NCBI GenBank assembly: GCA_902625945.1
Contig: CACODG010000002.1
Coordinates: 1-64,000 of the forward strand
Length of the DNA: 64,000 bases
Direction of reading: 5' to 3'
Source of the DNA: an uncultured Pelagibacteraceae bacterium
GTDB taxonomy: Bacteria; Pseudomonadota; Alphaproteobacteria; Pelagibacterales; Pelagibacteraceae
Below the pieces are notes generated by a model that searched no databases, was not told the origin of the DNA, and saw only the letters and a program-made list of their open reading frames with translations. Below, one piece after another: positions 1 through 10,118 of the stretch. A program made the translations under genes and the position numbers. Position 1 is the stretch's first letter. The number at the start of each line of letters is the position of its first letter.

Positions 1-1292
1 CTAAAGACAGAAAAAATTTTTTGATTACTAAAAAAAATCAACTAATTTTCAATCCTATCTTCGTAAAAAAAAAATCGAAGAAGAAGTTAGTATTATTGTT
101 AATGCTTGATGGTCTAGGTAAAGATTTAACCACTCATATCGATAATTCAAACAAATTTTTTAAAAATGGAAATTTTTCTAATGTATGGTCAAATGCAGAA
201 TGGACTTTGCCATCATTTAGTAACTTAATTAGCGGCACAAGAACATCAACCCATGGCGTTTTTGAAGCAAATTCCAATTACTCAAACTATTTCAATATTC
301 ACTCTTTAGCTAATCCTGTGAAAATGAATAATAAAACTATATTTGAATATTTTAAAAATTTGGGATTTGTTACATCCTCTTTTAGTGCTTATGACAGAAT
401 AAATCCAAGTTATAATTTTAATAAGGGAGTAGATATATTTAAATATTCTAAAAATCATACAGCAGAGGAAATTATTGAGGACATCATTGGACAGATAGAA
501 ATGTTTAAAAACAACTCAAATTTTATTTATGCACATATTTTTGATACTCATAGCCCTGCTAAAAATTTTCATAGGATTTCTGAATTTGCTGGATATCCGT
601 CTACAAATTACAATTTTGATAAAGAAAATAAAGATATAGATAAATCTTTAAAGAAAGCTATTAGAATTCATGATAAATTTGAGAGTGTACAAGATATATC
701 ATCTTTTAAGACTTCTGATAGAAAGTTAAGTATATTATATAACTATTTACACAATCTTAAATTAGATGATTTTACTATTCTCTTATTTGGAGATCATGGG
801 ACAAGGTTGAATGATACAAAAAAGTTTAACGTTCTATCTAAGAGACACAATAATATAGGTTTTTTTGTAAAAGATAAGAAAATTAAGAATTTTAAAAACA
901 AAAATAATTTTATTGAATTAATCGATGTTCTGCCAAGTTTGCTTTTTAGATATTCAAAAAAAGAATTTTTAAAGAACCAAAATAGTTTTGATGGAGTTAA
1001 CTCAATTTTTTCCAATAAGAAAAAAAATTATACAATAAGTGAGTCAGTATATCCGCCACATTATAAAGTAAATATTAGAAATAAATTTATAAATACATTG
1101 TTTAATTTTAGTTTTAGAAATAATCATCTAGGCAAAATTCAAGAAATGTTCTGGTATGATAAAAATGATAAAAAAATTGATATTGAAAAAATAGAAAAAA
1201 AATATAAAAAAACTTTTTTGAAATTTTTCAAAATTAAAAAAGACTTAATAAAAAAATCAGAGATATTTAAGAATTTTGATAAAAAATTATGA
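1..1292 (+). CDS. Sulfatase / alkaline-phosphatase-superfamily protein, probably 5'-truncated by the window edge
   Basis: ORF 21..1292 starts at TTG and the frame stays open to position 1; motifs LMLDGLGKDL, WTLPSFSNLISGTRTSTHG, LFGDHGTRLND. Confidence 0.7.
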   Translation, partial: KDRKNFLITKKNQLIFNPIFVKKKSKKKLVLLLMLDGLGKDLTTHIDNSNKFFKNGNFSNVWSNAEWTLPSFSNLISGTRTSTHGVFEANSNYSNYFNIHSLANPVKMNNKTIFEYFKNLGFVTSSFSAYDRINPSYNFNKGVDIFKYSKNHTAEEIIEDIIGQIEMFKNNSNFIYAHIFDTHSPAKNFHRISEFAGYPSTNYNFDKENKDIDKSLKKAIRIHDKFESVQDISSFKTSDRKLSILYNYLHNLKLDDFTILLFGDHGTRLNDTKKFNVLSKRHNNIGFFVKDKKIKNFKNKNNFIELIDVLPSLLFRYSKKEFLKNQNSFDGVNSIFSNKKKNYTISESVYPPHYKVNIRNKFINTLFNFSFRNNHLGKIQEMFWYDKNDKKIDIEKIEKKYKKTFLKFFKIKKDLIKKSEIFKNFDKKL

Positions 1293-2275
1293 GAAAAATA
1301 AATATTTTTGTAACTCTTGGACCTAGCTCACTCAATAAAGATTTTCTCAATTATATTAATGGAAAAGTATCATTAGTAAGATTGAATATGTCCCATGTAG
1401 GGGAGAAAGATCTAAAAAGACAAATTCTGTTCATTAAAAAAAATTGTAAAATACCAATATGTATTGACACAGAAGGAGCCCAAATTAGAACAAAATTATC
1501 TAGAAAAAAAAGAATTAAGTATTTTAAAAAAAATATAATTTTTTTTAATAAATTAAGTAAAGATAAAAATTTTTATCCCCCAGATGTTTTTGATAAGTTA
1601 AAAATAAAGGATATTTTAGATATTGGCTTTGAAGGTTTAAAAATTAAAATTATTGGAAAGACAAAAAATCAAATTAAAGCTATTTGCATAAATCAAGGTT
1701 TTTTTGAAAATAATAAAGGAGTTCATGTAATTAATAGAAAGGTGAAACTCAACTATCTCACCAAAAAAGATTTACAATCTATTAAAATAGCAAAAAAACT
1801 AAAAATTAAAAATTATGCTTTATCTTTCACTAATTCTATTAGTGATATTAAAAATTTTTCAAAATTACTTCCAAGAGAAAAAAAAATTTTTAAAATTGAA
1901 ACATTTGAAGCACTTAAGAATATAAATTTATTTTTCAAAATAGGAAATCAATTTTTAATCGATAGAGGTGATTTATCGAAAGACATAGGAATAGAAAATA
2001 TACCCTTTGCTCAAAGGAAAATATTTAGTTTGTCCAAAAAAATTAAAAAAATAAAAATAGCAGTAGCAACAAATTTTTTAGAAAGTATGATTGAAAAGCC
2101 GTTTCCAACAAGAGCAGAAGTCAACGATATTTATAATTCAATTGAAATGGGAACTAGCTCTTTAGTATTGGCTGGAGAAACAGCAATAGGCAAATATCCA
2201 AAAGAATGCATAGATTATCTTTTAAAGATAATTAAAATTTACCACAAAGACCTTAAAAGAAATTTTAAATATTAA
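1289..2275 (+). CDS. Short pyruvate-kinase-like protein without C-terminal domain
   Basis: TLGPSS, VRLNMSH, IDTEGAQIRT, KIETFEAL, DRGDLS, ATNFLESMIEKPFPTRAEVNDI, LAGETAIGKYP; ends at 328 aa; ATGA overlap with upstream gene. Confidence 0.75.
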   Translation: MRKINIFVTLGPSSLNKDFLNYINGKVSLVRLNMSHVGEKDLKRQILFIKKNCKIPICIDTEGAQIRTKLSRKKRIKYFKKNIIFFNKLSKDKNFYPPDVFDKLKIKDILDIGFEGLKIKIIGKTKNQIKAICINQGFFENNKGVHVINRKVKLNYLTKKDLQSIKIAKKLKIKNYALSFTNSISDIKNFSKLLPREKKIFKIETFEALKNINLFFKIGNQFLIDRGDLSKDIGIENIPFAQRKIFSLSKKIKKIKIAVATNFLESMIEKPFPTRAEVNDIYNSIEMGTSSLVLAGETAIGKYPKECIDYLLKIIKIYHKDLKRNFKY

Positions 2276-2277
2276 AA

Positions 2278-4038
2278 ATGTTTAAAAAGCTTAATTATAT
2301 TCTAGGAAAAGGTGACATGAAAAGATATATATTCTTCTTATCACTTAATATTTTATTTTTTTTACTTGAGTTTATTTCCCTTTCTTCTTTACCATTATTC
2401 GTTGCTACTCTTGTTAATCCTGATCTTGTGCTATCTAAAATTAAATTTGTAAAATTTTTAAATTTTGAAGAATTGATTAATGATCAGAATATAGTTTATT
2501 ATTCTGCTATTTTGGTTGTTTCATCTTTTTATCTTAAAAACATTTTATTAGGATTTTTTCTTTATTTTGAAAATGAGTTTTATAGAAAGATTAGAACAAA
2601 CTTATCAGAAAAGTTATTTGGGAACTTTATTAATATGCCATATGTAAATCACGTAAACAAAAATCAAGCTGATTATTCAAATTTGACATTATTTAATATT
2701 GAGCACTTCACCGCCTATATGGAAAATATAAATACCTTTTCAAGAGAAATAGTTACTTTAATAGTATTATTTTTAATAGTAACTCTTGCTGAGCCAAAAG
2801 CTGCTTTTGTTGTTATTGTGCTTTTCAGTTTAATTTTTGTACTTTATAAATATTTTGCCAGAAAAAAAATATCTAAATGGGCAAAAGTTTTAAATCAATT
2901 AAGAAGTTCGATACTTAAAACTTTAAACGAGTCATTTGGAGCTATTCAAGAGATTAAAATTTTTAACCAAGAAAATAATTTACAACGAAATTATTCTGAA
3001 AAAATCACTATTTACGAAAAGAACAGATCAAATATAATACTTGCTAGAAAATTTCCAAAAATTTTTCTTGAACTTTCTGCAATTTCATTAATAGTAATAA
3101 TATCTATAATTTACTTTCTATTTTCAAACGACACTAAATCAATCTTAACCATTTTATCAGTTTACCTTGTTGTATCTGTTCGATTTATTCCTGCTTTTAA
3201 TAGTTTATCAAATTCATATGGATATCTGAGAGTTTATAAGCCTGGGTTTGAGGCTATCTATAAACAAATACAAGAAATCATAAACTTTTCTATTGATAAT
3301 AAAAAGATGAAACAAAGATTAAATCAAGATGATAAAAATCTCAAAAAAAATTATATAAAAATTGACAACTTATCTTTCTCATATAAAAATCAAAGCGATG
3401 ATAAGTCTTTAAATAATATTTCTATAAATATAGACAAAGGTGATATCGTTGGAATTACAGGAGAGTCAGGTTCAGGAAAAAGTACACTTTTTTACTTATT
3501 GTTAGGCTTATTAATACCAGAAAAAGGAAACATATTTTTTCAAGGAAAAAGTATTTTCAATAATTTAGAAAACTGGAGAAAAAAAATTGGATATATTTCT
3601 CAAAACGTATTTTTGTTTGATGGCACTATTAAAGATAATATAAGTTTTAATTTATCCGAAAAAAATAAATTTAATGATAAAGAGTTAATAGATAAGGTCA
3701 TCGAAATTTCACAGCTAAGAAAAACAATAGATCAAATGCCAAACAAGTTAGAGACTTTGGCGGGCAGTAACGGTATCAAGCTATCGGGAGGAGAAAAACA
3801 AAGAATAGCAGCAGCAAGAACACTGTACAGAAAGCCTGATATAATTTTTCTTGATGAATTTACTAGTTCATTAGATTTAGAGAATGAACAAAAAATAACA
3901 GAGGGGATTTTGAAATTTGCAAAAGGAAAAACAATATTTTTAATTACGCACAGACATCAACTTTTAGAATTTTGTAATATAAATATCATTCTTAAAAATG
4001 GAAAAATTTCAGAAATAAAAAATAATAAATTATTATAA
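2278..4038 (+). CDS. ABC transporter, fused permease/ATPase (MsbA/PglK-like exporter)
   Basis: N-terminal TM helices; Walker A GESGSGKST, signature LSGGEKQR, Walker B IIFLDEFTSSLD. Confidence 0.9.
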   Translation: MFKKLNYILGKGDMKRYIFFLSLNILFFLLEFISLSSLPLFVATLVNPDLVLSKIKFVKFLNFEELINDQNIVYYSAILVVSSFYLKNILLGFFLYFENEFYRKIRTNLSEKLFGNFINMPYVNHVNKNQADYSNLTLFNIEHFTAYMENINTFSREIVTLIVLFLIVTLAEPKAAFVVIVLFSLIFVLYKYFARKKISKWAKVLNQLRSSILKTLNESFGAIQEIKIFNQENNLQRNYSEKITIYEKNRSNIILARKFPKIFLELSAISLIVIISIIYFLFSNDTKSILTILSVYLVVSVRFIPAFNSLSNSYGYLRVYKPGFEAIYKQIQEIINFSIDNKKMKQRLNQDDKNLKKNYIKIDNLSFSYKNQSDDKSLNNISINIDKGDIVGITGESGSGKSTLFYLLLGLLIPEKGNIFFQGKSIFNNLENWRKKIGYISQNVFLFDGTIKDNISFNLSEKNKFNDKELIDKVIEISQLRKTIDQMPNKLETLAGSNGIKLSGGEKQRIAAARTLYRKPDIIFLDEFTSSLDLENEQKITEGILKFAKGKTIFLITHRHQLLEFCNINIILKNGKISEIKNNKLL

Positions 4039-4692
4039 ATGAGAAAAATTAGTATTATTGTTCCAGTTTTCAATCACGAAAAATACATTGCAAGATGTAT
4101 AAGGTCATTAATTAATCAAACTATGTCTAAAAGTGATTATGAAATAATTGTAATTAATGATGGGAGTACTGATAAAACTTCGAATGTTCTGAAAGAATTT
4201 GGAAAATATATAAGTTTGATAGAAAATAAAAAAAATGAAGGCTTGCCAGTAGCTTTGAACAAAGGAATTAAAAAAGCTTTATCAAAATATATAGTTAGAG
4301 TTGATGCTGATGACTATGTTAATGAGGATTTCTTAAAATTTCTGTACGCTTATATTGTTTCAAATCCTCACATGGATGCAGTTTCTTGTGATTATTATTT
4401 AGTTGATGAAGAAGAAAAAATTATTAAACGTGAAAATTCATCAGAGAGTCCTATAGGATGTGGTATTATTTTTAAGTCACAAGATATAATTAAGCTCGGA
4501 CTTTATGATGAAAATTTTCTACTTCATGAAGATATTGACTTAAGAAAAAGATTTGAAAAAAATTATAATATTTTTCGTTTAGAGTTACCACTATATAGAT
4601 ACAGAAGACATGATAAAAATATTACAAATGATACTAAAAAAAATAAAAAATTTTTAAATTATTACAAAAAGAAATACAAAATAAAAAAATGA
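4039..4692 (+). CDS. Glycosyltransferase family 2
   Basis: [21 protein letters not shown]...[10 protein letters not shown]...VRVDADDYV. Confidence 0.92.
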   Translation: MRKISIIVPVFNHEKYIARCIRSLINQTMSKSDYEIIVINDGSTDKTSNVLKEFGKYISLIENKKNEGLPVALNKGIKKALSKYIVRVDADDYVNEDFLKFLYAYIVSNPHMDAVSCDYYLVDEEEKIIKRENSSESPIGCGIIFKSQDIIKLGLYDENFLLHEDIDLRKRFEKNYNIFRLELPLYRYRRHDKNITNDTKKNKKFLNYYKKKYKIKK

Positions 4693-5738
4693 GAAAAATA
4701 TTTAATAAAAAAAATTTTCCAGACCCATACATTATTGCTGAAATAGGTGTTAATCATGAATGCTCTATAAAACATGCTTTAAAATTAGTTGAGCTTGCAA
4801 AAAAAGGAGGCGCACATGCAATCAAATTACAAAGTTATAAAGCAGAAAATTTAGCTTCAAAATATGCTAAAGCATATTGGGATACAAAAAAAGAAAAATC
4901 AAAAAATCAATTTAAATTGTTTAAGAAATATGACCGTTTTAGCGATGAGGACTATTACAAAATTTTTAAAAGATGTAAAAAAATTGGGATAAATTTTTTA
5001 TCTACACCTTTTGATAATTTTGCTGTCGACTATTTAAATAAATATGTTAATTTTTTTAAAATTGCTTCTGCAGACATTACAAACTTACCATTGATAAGTC
5101 ATGTAGCCTCCAAAAAAAAACCAATTATTATTTCAACAGGTGCCTCAGACATAAGCGAAATTCATAAAGCGATTAAAACTATTAAACAAAAGAGTAATGC
5201 AGAAATTTGTATTATGCATTGTATACTCAACTATCCTACCGAAAATCATAATGCTAACTTATTGATGATACGACATTTAAAAAAAGAATTTCCTAAAACA
5301 ACTATTGGTTATTCTGATCATACTCTTCCTGATAAAAATATGAATATTCTAACGTCTGCATATTTAATGGGGGCAAAAATAATAGAGAAACATTTTACCA
5401 GCAACAAAAAACTAAAAGGAAACGATCATTATCATTCAATGGATGTTAGTGATTTAAAAATCTTTAACAAAAAACTTCATTATATAAAAAAAATTTTGGG
5501 GACCTCAAAATCAAAAAATTTTATTAAAGATGAATTAGTTTCTAGAAAACACGCTAGGAGAAGTTTAGTTGCTTCAAGAAATTTAGAAAAAGGATATAAA
5601 TTAAAAAAAAGTGATATAATTTGTAAAAGACCAGGAACAGGTATCAGCCCATATCATTTTAATAAGATAATCGGAAAAAAACTAAAAAAAAGAATTTTTG
5701 AGGACCAGTTATTTTCTTGGTCTCACATTAGCAAATGA
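4689..5738 (+). CDS. neuB: NeuB-family nonulosonic/sialic acid synthase with C-terminal SAF-like domain
   Basis: [61 protein letters not shown]-term [21 protein letters not shown]. Confidence 0.9.
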   Translation: MRKIFNKKNFPDPYIIAEIGVNHECSIKHALKLVELAKKGGAHAIKLQSYKAENLASKYAKAYWDTKKEKSKNQFKLFKKYDRFSDEDYYKIFKRCKKIGINFLSTPFDNFAVDYLNKYVNFFKIASADITNLPLISHVASKKKPIIISTGASDISEIHKAIKTIKQKSNAEICIMHCILNYPTENHNANLLMIRHLKKEFPKTTIGYSDHTLPDKNMNILTSAYLMGAKIIEKHFTSNKKLKGNDHYHSMDVSDLKIFNKKLHYIKKILGTSKSKNFIKDELVSRKHARRSLVASRNLEKGYKLKKSDIICKRPGTGISPYHFNKIIGKKLKKRIFEDQLFSWSHISK

Positions 5739-7510
5739 GTAAAAAAGAATCTGCACTAGTATTTACAAGTTTAAGCAAAACTTGGTTTAAAAACAATAGA
5801 AATATATTAGTAGGAGAGTGGTGTTTAAAACAAATAAATGAAACTAAACATAAAAATTTCAAATATAAAGTTTCTGATAGAGAGGATAAAATTAATGTTA
5901 CTAAAGACGCAAAAATTTGCGATTATTACTATGAAAAATTATTAATCGATGTCACCAAGAAATTTGAAAATTTATACAAATTTAATTGGAATAAAAGATC
6001 TTGGGAAGTATTTTTAGGTCCATGGACTCATAGATTTGTTGCGATTGCTTATGATAGATTTAAAGCAACAGAGCATGCGTTAAAAAAGTTTAAAATCAAT
6101 AAAGTGATACTTAGCTCTGACCATAAATTTGGTCTTTTAACCCAAGATCATAATGAATTTAAATCTAAGTCTCAAACAGATGAGTGGAATTTATTACTTT
6201 TTTCAAAAATTTTTCTAAGATGTTTTCATAAGGATAAAATAAAAGTATTTAAAACTCCAATAAATTCTAAAGTCTATCAAAATGAAAATAGAAATTTGAA
6301 GAAAATTAATTTTTTTAAAATATTTATATGTAAAATCTTGAAGTTTATTTTTTCTTTTTTTGATAAATACACAAAAAATATATTCTATCGAACATATTTC
6401 AATAATAGAAAATTTATCTTTGATTTAAATATTTTGAAGAAAAATATTCCAATTATTTATGATTTCAACTATCAAATTCCAAATGTTGACTTTATTTCTA
6501 AAATCAGGTCTCAAAAAATTAAATCAAATTTTAAATTAAATCTTTTTGAAAAACTTTTGAGAGAATTATTTTTTGAACTTTTGCCCTTTTACTATTTGGA
6601 AAAAATAGATTTTTTAAAAAATTCTTCAAATAATCTTTTTTTACCATCAACAAAAAAAAGAAATATTTATACAGGTGTTGGTTTATGGCACGATGATATA
6701 TTCAAATTTTGGTTATCAAAATCTTTATCCAATGGAAGTAAATTATTTAACTTCCAACATGGATGTAATTACGGTGTTACTAAATATTCATATGCTGAAA
6801 ATTTAGAACTGAAACTTTGTGATTTTTTTTTCACATGGGGTTGGAAAAGCAAATCAAAAAAAGTTAAAAGATTTAATTCAACTCGACTTTCTAATATTAA
6901 GAAAAATTTAAATTCAAATTCTAAAAAATTATTAATTGTAACAGCAGCACCTCAAACTTATAGGATTGAAAATACAACAGGAAATTTAACAACAAAAAAA
7001 TCATTTTTATATTATTCTATGATAAAAAAATTTATAAAAACTTTTTTAATCTCTCATAAAGATTTAATATCTTTAAGACCATTTCCATCAGAGAAAAAAC
7101 TATTTTGTAATTTAAGCACAGAATTACGTAAAGAATTCAAAGAATTAAAAATAGAAAATACAAACAAAAGCCTCATAGACACCATCAAAAATTTTGGTGC
7201 AATTATTCATACTTACGACTCTACTAGTTTTTTAGAGACGATGTCTTTGAATAAACCATCCTTCTTAATATTTTCTGATGATATTTACAAAAATAACAAT
7301 AGAAAATCCTCAAAGCACTATTATAATTTATTAAGAAAGGCTAAAATCCTTCATCCTTCACATTTGTCTCTGATTAAATTTCTTGAAAAAATTGAATTTA
7401 ATTTTGACAAATGGTGGAATAAAAATCTAACACAAACTGTTAGAAAAACTTTTTGCCATCAATATTGTAATGTTGTAAATAACCCTTTAATGGAGTTTAA
7501 AAAAATATGA
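5735..7510 (+). CDS. LIC12162-family putative transferase
   Basis: N-term LVFTSLSKTWFKNNRNILVGEWC, FQHGCNYGV, IHTYDSTSFLETMSLNKPSF; family assigned from memory. Confidence 0.75.
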   Translation: MSKKESALVFTSLSKTWFKNNRNILVGEWCLKQINETKHKNFKYKVSDREDKINVTKDAKICDYYYEKLLIDVTKKFENLYKFNWNKRSWEVFLGPWTHRFVAIAYDRFKATEHALKKFKINKVILSSDHKFGLLTQDHNEFKSKSQTDEWNLLLFSKIFLRCFHKDKIKVFKTPINSKVYQNENRNLKKINFFKIFICKILKFIFSFFDKYTKNIFYRTYFNNRKFIFDLNILKKNIPIIYDFNYQIPNVDFISKIRSQKIKSNFKLNLFEKLLRELFFELLPFYYLEKIDFLKNSSNNLFLPSTKKRNIYTGVGLWHDDIFKFWLSKSLSNGSKLFNFQHGCNYGVTKYSYAENLELKLCDFFFTWGWKSKSKKVKRFNSTRLSNIKKNLNSNSKKLLIVTAAPQTYRIENTTGNLTTKKSFLYYSMIKKFIKTFLISHKDLISLRPFPSEKKLFCNLSTELRKEFKELKIENTNKSLIDTIKNFGAIIHTYDSTSFLETMSLNKPSFLIFSDDIYKNNNRKSSKHYYNLLRKAKILHPSHLSLIKFLEKIEFNFDKWWNKNLTQTVRKTFCHQYCNVVNNPLMEFKKI

Positions 7511-8601
7511 GTTATATAAAAAAAATTGCCAAATCCCCCTATAGAATCACTGAGGTCAATTTATCATCACCTGTACTTTTGAAAAAAATTTATAAAATTA
7601 TTAACAAAATAATATGTAAAAAAATAAATTTTAACTCTTTAAAAGATCTTAAAAAATTAACTTTAAATGATATTGAAAAAATCAATAACGACATTAGAGG
7701 TCGATATCAATCAGAGGTATTTAATATCTTTAAAAAGGATATTATGAAAATAATAAATCAACAATATAGTGAAAAAAAACTTAATCTCAGAATTGGAGTT
7801 CAAGCAAAGTATATATGGAAGAAAAAAGCATCTAACTCTAAAAGAGTATTATCTTTTGATAAATCTGGCGTCTGGAGAGAATCCTTAAATTTACCAAACA
7901 GTTGTTTTCCGACACGACCTCATCAAGATCTTTCTAATAATGGTTTTAGAAGTTCTTCAATTATAATATTTTTTATTCAATTGAGTAAAAAAACTAAAAA
8001 ATCTTCGATGCTAGAAGTTGCAAAATTTAATTCTAAACAATTTTTAGAGAAGACTTATAATTATAGCGGTTATGAAAATGAAATTGCAAAATCAGTTAAC
8101 AATAAAAAAAAATGGATTATTCCTTCTGCACTCAAACCTGGAAAAATGCTCTTGATGGACTCAATGACTTGTCATAGAAGCGGAAAATTTGCTGAATTAC
8201 CAAGAATAGCGCTTAACGTTAAATTTCAACCCACAAACCTATTTTATATTTATAAATCTTTAGGTTTGAAAAATAATTTAAAAAAAATTAAAGGTAAGAA
8301 AGATAGACTTTTAAGACTAGCGAATGATCTAGAAAGTTTAGTAAAGTATAATCATGGTCTACATTTTGAACTTTCAATAACTCATCATCTTCTAAAGAAT
8401 TATAAATTAAGTAAAAAATTCATGAAAAAACTATTTTATAAACAACCTTCAAATAATATGTGTAAGAAATATATTGCTGGAGGTATACTTAGAAAAACAC
8501 TTAAAGAAATTTCTGCAAAAGATATAAAAAACATTTATAAAAATAATTATCAAATAGCAAATCTTTCTTGCGCTCAAAGTATCTATAATACAATCCAGTA
8601 A
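7507..8601 (+). CDS. Phytanoyl-CoA-dioxygenase-like 2OG-Fe(II) oxygenase
   Basis: FPTRPHQDLSNNGFRSSSIIIFFIQL ... LKPGKMLLMDSMTCHRSG: HxD...H arrangement. Confidence 0.6.
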   Translation: MSYIKKIAKSPYRITEVNLSSPVLLKKIYKIINKIICKKINFNSLKDLKKLTLNDIEKINNDIRGRYQSEVFNIFKKDIMKIINQQYSEKKLNLRIGVQAKYIWKKKASNSKRVLSFDKSGVWRESLNLPNSCFPTRPHQDLSNNGFRSSSIIIFFIQLSKKTKKSSMLEVAKFNSKQFLEKTYNYSGYENEIAKSVNNKKKWIIPSALKPGKMLLMDSMTCHRSGKFAELPRIALNVKFQPTNLFYIYKSLGLKNNLKKIKGKKDRLLRLANDLESLVKYNHGLHFELSITHHLLKNYKLSKKFMKKLFYKQPSNNMCKKYIAGGILRKTLKEISAKDIKNIYKNNYQIANLSCAQSIYNTIQ

Positions 8602-8610
8602 ATCATTTCA

Positions 8611-9369
8611 GTGTTGAAAATTTTGATAAATTTTATTTTATCTTTTTTAAGGATAAAAATAATTAGATTTTTTTCTCATAAAAATAGAATATTAGTAATC
8701 CAACGTTTAGATACAAAAAATTTTATCAAAATCTCTTTTTTTAGTTTTTCTAACAGTTTACTACAAAATGAATACGAAGGTTTTAAATGGTATTTAAATC
8801 GATTTCAAAATGATAAAATATTTATTTCATTTAAAAAATATACCTTATGTAACGTATTAAATGTAAATTTGATACAAGGAAAAAAAATATCTTATTTAGA
8901 TAATTTTTTAAAAAATAAAAAATATATCATTAAATTAATTGATTATTACTATAAGGTTTGGCCTAGAAAAAAAAATACCCCTTCCCATGGAGATTTAACA
9001 TTAGACAATCTGATTTTTGATAAAAATCAAATCTATTTAATAGATTGGGAAAACTTTAATAAAAAAAAAGATGCGTGGGGGTTTGATCTAGTTTATTTTT
9101 TTCTTTCTGTAATTTTTCTACCAAATCTTAAAAAAAAAAAATTACCAAAAAAGGATTTGAAAGAAATATCTAAAATTTGGAAAAAAATTAAAAAATTATT
9201 AAAAAACGAGAAAATCAAAAATAATCCAATTAAATATTTTTTAGATAAATTTAAAAAAGATTTGCATTGGAAAAAATTAAGCAAAAAATTTCCAAATAAA
9301 TTTTTTTTAAATAAAGTAGATCCTGGCTTACTTAAAGATGTGGAAAAAGTCTTAAAAACAATTAGTTAA
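8611..9369 (+). CDS. Phosphotransferase (choline/aminoglycoside kinase-like)
   Basis: SHGDLTLDNLIFDKNQIYLIDWENF catalytic motif; GTG start. Confidence 0.7.
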   Translation: MLKILINFILSFLRIKIIRFFSHKNRILVIQRLDTKNFIKISFFSFSNSLLQNEYEGFKWYLNRFQNDKIFISFKKYTLCNVLNVNLIQGKKISYLDNFLKNKKYIIKLIDYYYKVWPRKKNTPSHGDLTLDNLIFDKNQIYLIDWENFNKKKDAWGFDLVYFFLSVIFLPNLKKKKLPKKDLKEISKIWKKIKKLLKNEKIKNNPIKYFLDKFKKDLHWKKLSKKFPNKFFLNKVDPGLLKDVEKVLKTIS

Positions 9370-9401
9370 ATTAATTTAGCTATAGTATAAAAAAATATAA
9401 T

Positions 9402-10118
9402 ATGAAGGCAGTTATTTTATGTGGAGGACTAGGAACAAGGTTAGCTAGCGAAACTAGCAAAAAACCAAAACCTATGGTTAAAATTGGGAAAATTCCAATA
9501 TTAGAGCATATAATTAATATTTGTTTTAAATATAAAATAGAAGAAATAATTATTCTCCTTGGATATAAAGGTGATCAAATAAAAAAATATTTTAAAAACA
9601 AAAAATACTCAAATCAAATACAATTTGTTAACACAGGTTTAAAAACTTTAACTGGTGAAAGGATATTAAAAATTAAAAAACTATTCAAAAAGGATGAAAA
9701 TTTTATGGTCACATACGGAGATGGTTTAAGTAATGTTGATTTAAAAAAATTACTTAAATTTCATATTAAAAATAAAAGAGTTGCTACTTTAACTGCAGTG
9801 AGGCCACCAGCAAGATTTGGTGAAATTTTCTTTAAGAAAAATAATTTTGTTAAAAATTTTAAAGAAAAACAACAAGTAAGTTCTGGATGGATAAATGGTG
9901 GCTTTATTATTTTTCATTCAAAAATTTTTAAATATTTAAAAAGAGGGGAAATGCTCGAAAGGCAACCTATGAAAAGACTGTGTAAAAAAAATAATTTAGT
10001 TGCGTATAAACATAAAGGCTTTTGGCAGTGCATGGACACTATGAGAGACAAGCAAAGTTTAGAAAAACTTATTAAAAAAGAAAAAAAACTGCCATGGATG
10101 AAAAATAATATTAAATGA
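9402..10118 (+). CDS. rfbF: Glucose-1-phosphate cytidylyltransferase-like nucleotidyltransferase
   Basis: MKAVILCGGLGTRLASETSKKPKPMVKIGKIPILEHI; followed by CDP-glucose 4,6-dehydratase. Confidence 0.85.
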   Translation: MKAVILCGGLGTRLASETSKKPKPMVKIGKIPILEHIINICFKYKIEEIIILLGYKGDQIKKYFKNKKYSNQIQFVNTGLKTLTGERILKIKKLFKKDENFMVTYGDGLSNVDLKKLLKFHIKNKRVATLTAVRPPARFGEIFFKKNNFVKNFKEKQQVSSGWINGGFIIFHSKIFKYLKRGEMLERQPMKRLCKKNNLVAYKHKGFWQCMDTMRDKQSLEKLIKKEKKLPWMKNNIK

